Source: Bog-756 sp963704585 (GTDB lineage: Bacteria; Actinomycetota; Acidimicrobiia; Acidimicrobiales; RAAP-2). Taken from it: 64,000 nt of DNA. The notes under the pieces were generated by a model, which saw only the letters and a list, made by a program, of their open reading frames with translations, did not search any database and was not told the DNA's origin. Within the stretch, counting starts at the first letter, position 1. Each line of letters starts with the position of its first letter. Both the position numbers and the translations under genes were made by a program. Of this stretch, positions 62,872-64,000 are shown in pieces. Where the stretch lies: contig OY969919.1 in assembly GCA_963704585.1 (NCBI GenBank), positions 1 through 64,000 on the forward strand. The letters are read 5' to 3'.

Positions 62872-64000
62872 ATGAGCGATGCGCCCAAAGGCCCGACGCC
62901 GCCCCGGTCCGGTGGCGGGCAGCGCTCCGGTGGTGGGCAGCGCTCCGGTGGCGGGCAGCGCTCCGGTGGCGGGCAGCGCTCCGGTGGTGGGCAGCGCTCC
63001 GGTGGGTCAGGCCGTCGGCGCCGCGGCGGCGCGAAGCCTGCCGGATCCGGCTCCGGATCCTCTGCCGGGCGCTCCTCCGGCCGCGCGCCCAAGCGGTCCT
63101 CCCGTAGCGGTGGCAGCGGCGGATCCGGGGGCCGCGGCCCCGATCGGCAAGGGGGCGGATCAGGCCGGCGTGCTGCAGCGTCCGAGCCGGTCCCGGCGCA
63201 GGGTGAGGCCCCCGCGCCGCTGCAAGCGCCCGCGGCGTCCGAGGAGACGGCCCTGGTCCATGCCAACCGCCGCACCGCGCGTTGGCGGTGTGCGGTGCCC
63301 GGACTGGTCGCGGGACTGGTGGTCGCCGTCGTCCTCGTCGCGGTCGACCTTCCCGTCGTCGGGGCGGTCGCCTTCGTCGTCGTGGCCGGCGCGCTGTGGG
63401 CGTGGCTCTGGCGTGCGGCCCCGGGCGCGGTCCTGCGCGCCGTCGGGGCGCGGGAGTGCGACGAGTGGGAGGCGCCGAGGCTCCACAACCTGGTCGACGG
63501 GCTCTGCGCCACGATGGGCCTGCCCAAACCGGCGATCTGCCTCGTGGACAGCGCGGTCCCCAACGCCATGGCGGTCGGGCGCGACCCCTCGACGGCATCG
63601 CTCGTCGTGACGTCCGGTCTCGAGCCGTCGCTGACGCTCGTCCAGCTCGAGGGGGTGCTCGCCCACGAGCTCGTGCACGTGAAGCGCGGCGACACGGTCC
63701 TCGCCGGGGTCGCCGTCATGATCGTCCGTCCGTGGGCGGTGCTCCGTGGCACCGAGTGGGGCGCAGCGGCCGTTCACCGCGTCGTCGGGCGCGGGCGCGA
63801 GTACGCAGCGGACCAGCGGGCGGCGGGCGTCGTCCGCTACCCACCGGGGATCGGCACCGCGCTCGAGGTCATGGTGGCGACAGACGAGTCCGCCACGTGG
63901 CCGCCCGGGGGGAGCCGCACCGCGGCGCTGACCCGCTGGCTCTGGATCGACCCGCGGGTCGGCTCGGGCGACACGATGCCGGCCGACGGCGACCTCGACG
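62872..64000 (+). CDS. M48-family zinc metalloprotease (partial, runs off window)
   Basis: The 376 residues visible comprise an Arg/Gly/Ser-rich N-terminus with five SGGGQR repeats, two membrane helices at about residues 145-185, and an M48/HtpX-like catalytic domain with SAVPNAMAVGRDP near 222 and zinc motif LAHELVHVKRGD (HExxH) near 262; EYAADQRAA near 305 supplies the third ligand. Such proteases cleave membrane proteins in quality control. The basic N-terminus may bind nucleic acid or phospholipid (inference). The 3' end lies beyond 64000. Confidence 0.88.
   Translation, partial: MSDAPKGPTPPRSGGGQRSGGGQRSGGGQRSGGGQRSGGGQRSGGSGRRRRGGAKPAGSGSGSSAGRSSGRAPKRSSRSGGSGGSGGRGPDRQGGGSGRRAAASEPVPAQGEAPAPLQAPAASEETALVHANRRTARWRCAVPGLVAGLVVAVVLVAVDLPVVGAVAFVVVAGALWAWLWRAAPGAVLRAVGARECDEWEAPRLHNLVDGLCATMGLPKPAICLVDSAVPNAMAVGRDPSTASLVVTSGLEPSLTLVQLEGVLAHELVHVKRGDTVLAGVAVMIVRPWAVLRGTEWGAAAVHRVVGRGREYAADQRAAGVVRYPPGIGTALEVMVATDESATWPPGGSRTAALTRWLWIDPRVGSGDTMPADGDLD
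62908..62997 (+). repeat. Five 18-bp tandem units coding SGGGQR
   Basis: Five head-to-tail 18-bp units (TCCGGTGGCGGGCAGCGC, with C/T variation) encode Ser-Gly-Gly-Gly-Gln-Arg in the N-terminus of the M48 protease. Confidence 0.85.

Overview
The window is about 70% G+C with dense, short-spaced genes. It looks like chromosomal DNA of an actinobacterium, most plausibly a member of the Acidimicrobiia or a relative; this is an inference from gene content, since no rRNA gene is present. Supporting features are a mycothiol ligase (MshC-like), an F420-dependent NADP reductase-like protein, an InhA-like enoyl reductase, a phosphatidylinositol-mannoside operon in the mycobacterial order (thrS, HIT, pgsA, patA, pimA), an MMPL transporter and a DUF222/HNH nuclease of the type called REP13E12 in mycobacteria.

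Layout. Positions 1-19 kb are accessory. They hold two PIN-domain toxin-antitoxin modules bracketed by copies of a ~30-bp repeat, two secreted proteins (one with the fold signature of G1 peptidases), an IS1634-type transposase remnant, a Rieske oxygenase next to a DapB-like dehydrogenase, and a sulfide:quinone-reductase-like flavoprotein divergent from an MMPL transporter across a CsoR/CstR-like palindrome. A DUF222/HNH gene follows, whose 3' end recurs twice more within 3 kb as if displaced by insertions. A membrane protein preceded by a PhoP-box-like triple heptamer and an aminoglycoside-phosphotransferase-like gene complete this part. Positions 19-34 kb hold small stress-type proteins, a secreted lipase, and short convergent operons of SDRs, a Baeyer-Villiger-type monooxygenase, an amidohydrolase, SnoaL and VOC proteins, which suggest catabolism of lipid-like or cyclic compounds.

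Positions 34.5-41.8 kb hold the most unusual set. One tightly coupled run encodes two secreted Ala/Pro/Thr-rich proteins, an ApbE flavin transferase, a ferric-reductase-like haem membrane protein, a NuoF-like flavo-iron-sulfur protein, a 3Fe-4S ferredoxin, a third anchored Thr-rich protein, and an OmpR-type two-component system. It reads as a transmembrane electron-transfer chain with its own sensor, but no canonical FMN-binding substrate for ApbE is visible. HtrA protease and cell-wall amidase genes follow.

Positions 44.9-52.9 kb again carry catabolic genes: nitronate monooxygenase-like, TetR with a palindromic operator, aldehyde dehydrogenase, HsaA-like flavin protein, SDR, two SnoaL proteins and an InhA homologue. 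Positions 52.9-64 kb are housekeeping: F420 reductase, mshC, then thrS-HIT-(VOC)-pgsA-patA-(PAS/GGDEF)-pimA and an M48 protease cut by the window end. The two bracketed genes are additions to the usual order.

A recurring technical feature is the single-base frameshift. At least nine conserved genes are split this way (around 7.51, 38.70, 38.82, 40.45, 40.88, 41.70, 45.99, 46.21, 49.61 and 57.77 kb). The second halves remain well conserved, so sequence error is more likely than gene decay. Minisatellite-like repeats are also common, several lying directly upstream of start codons.
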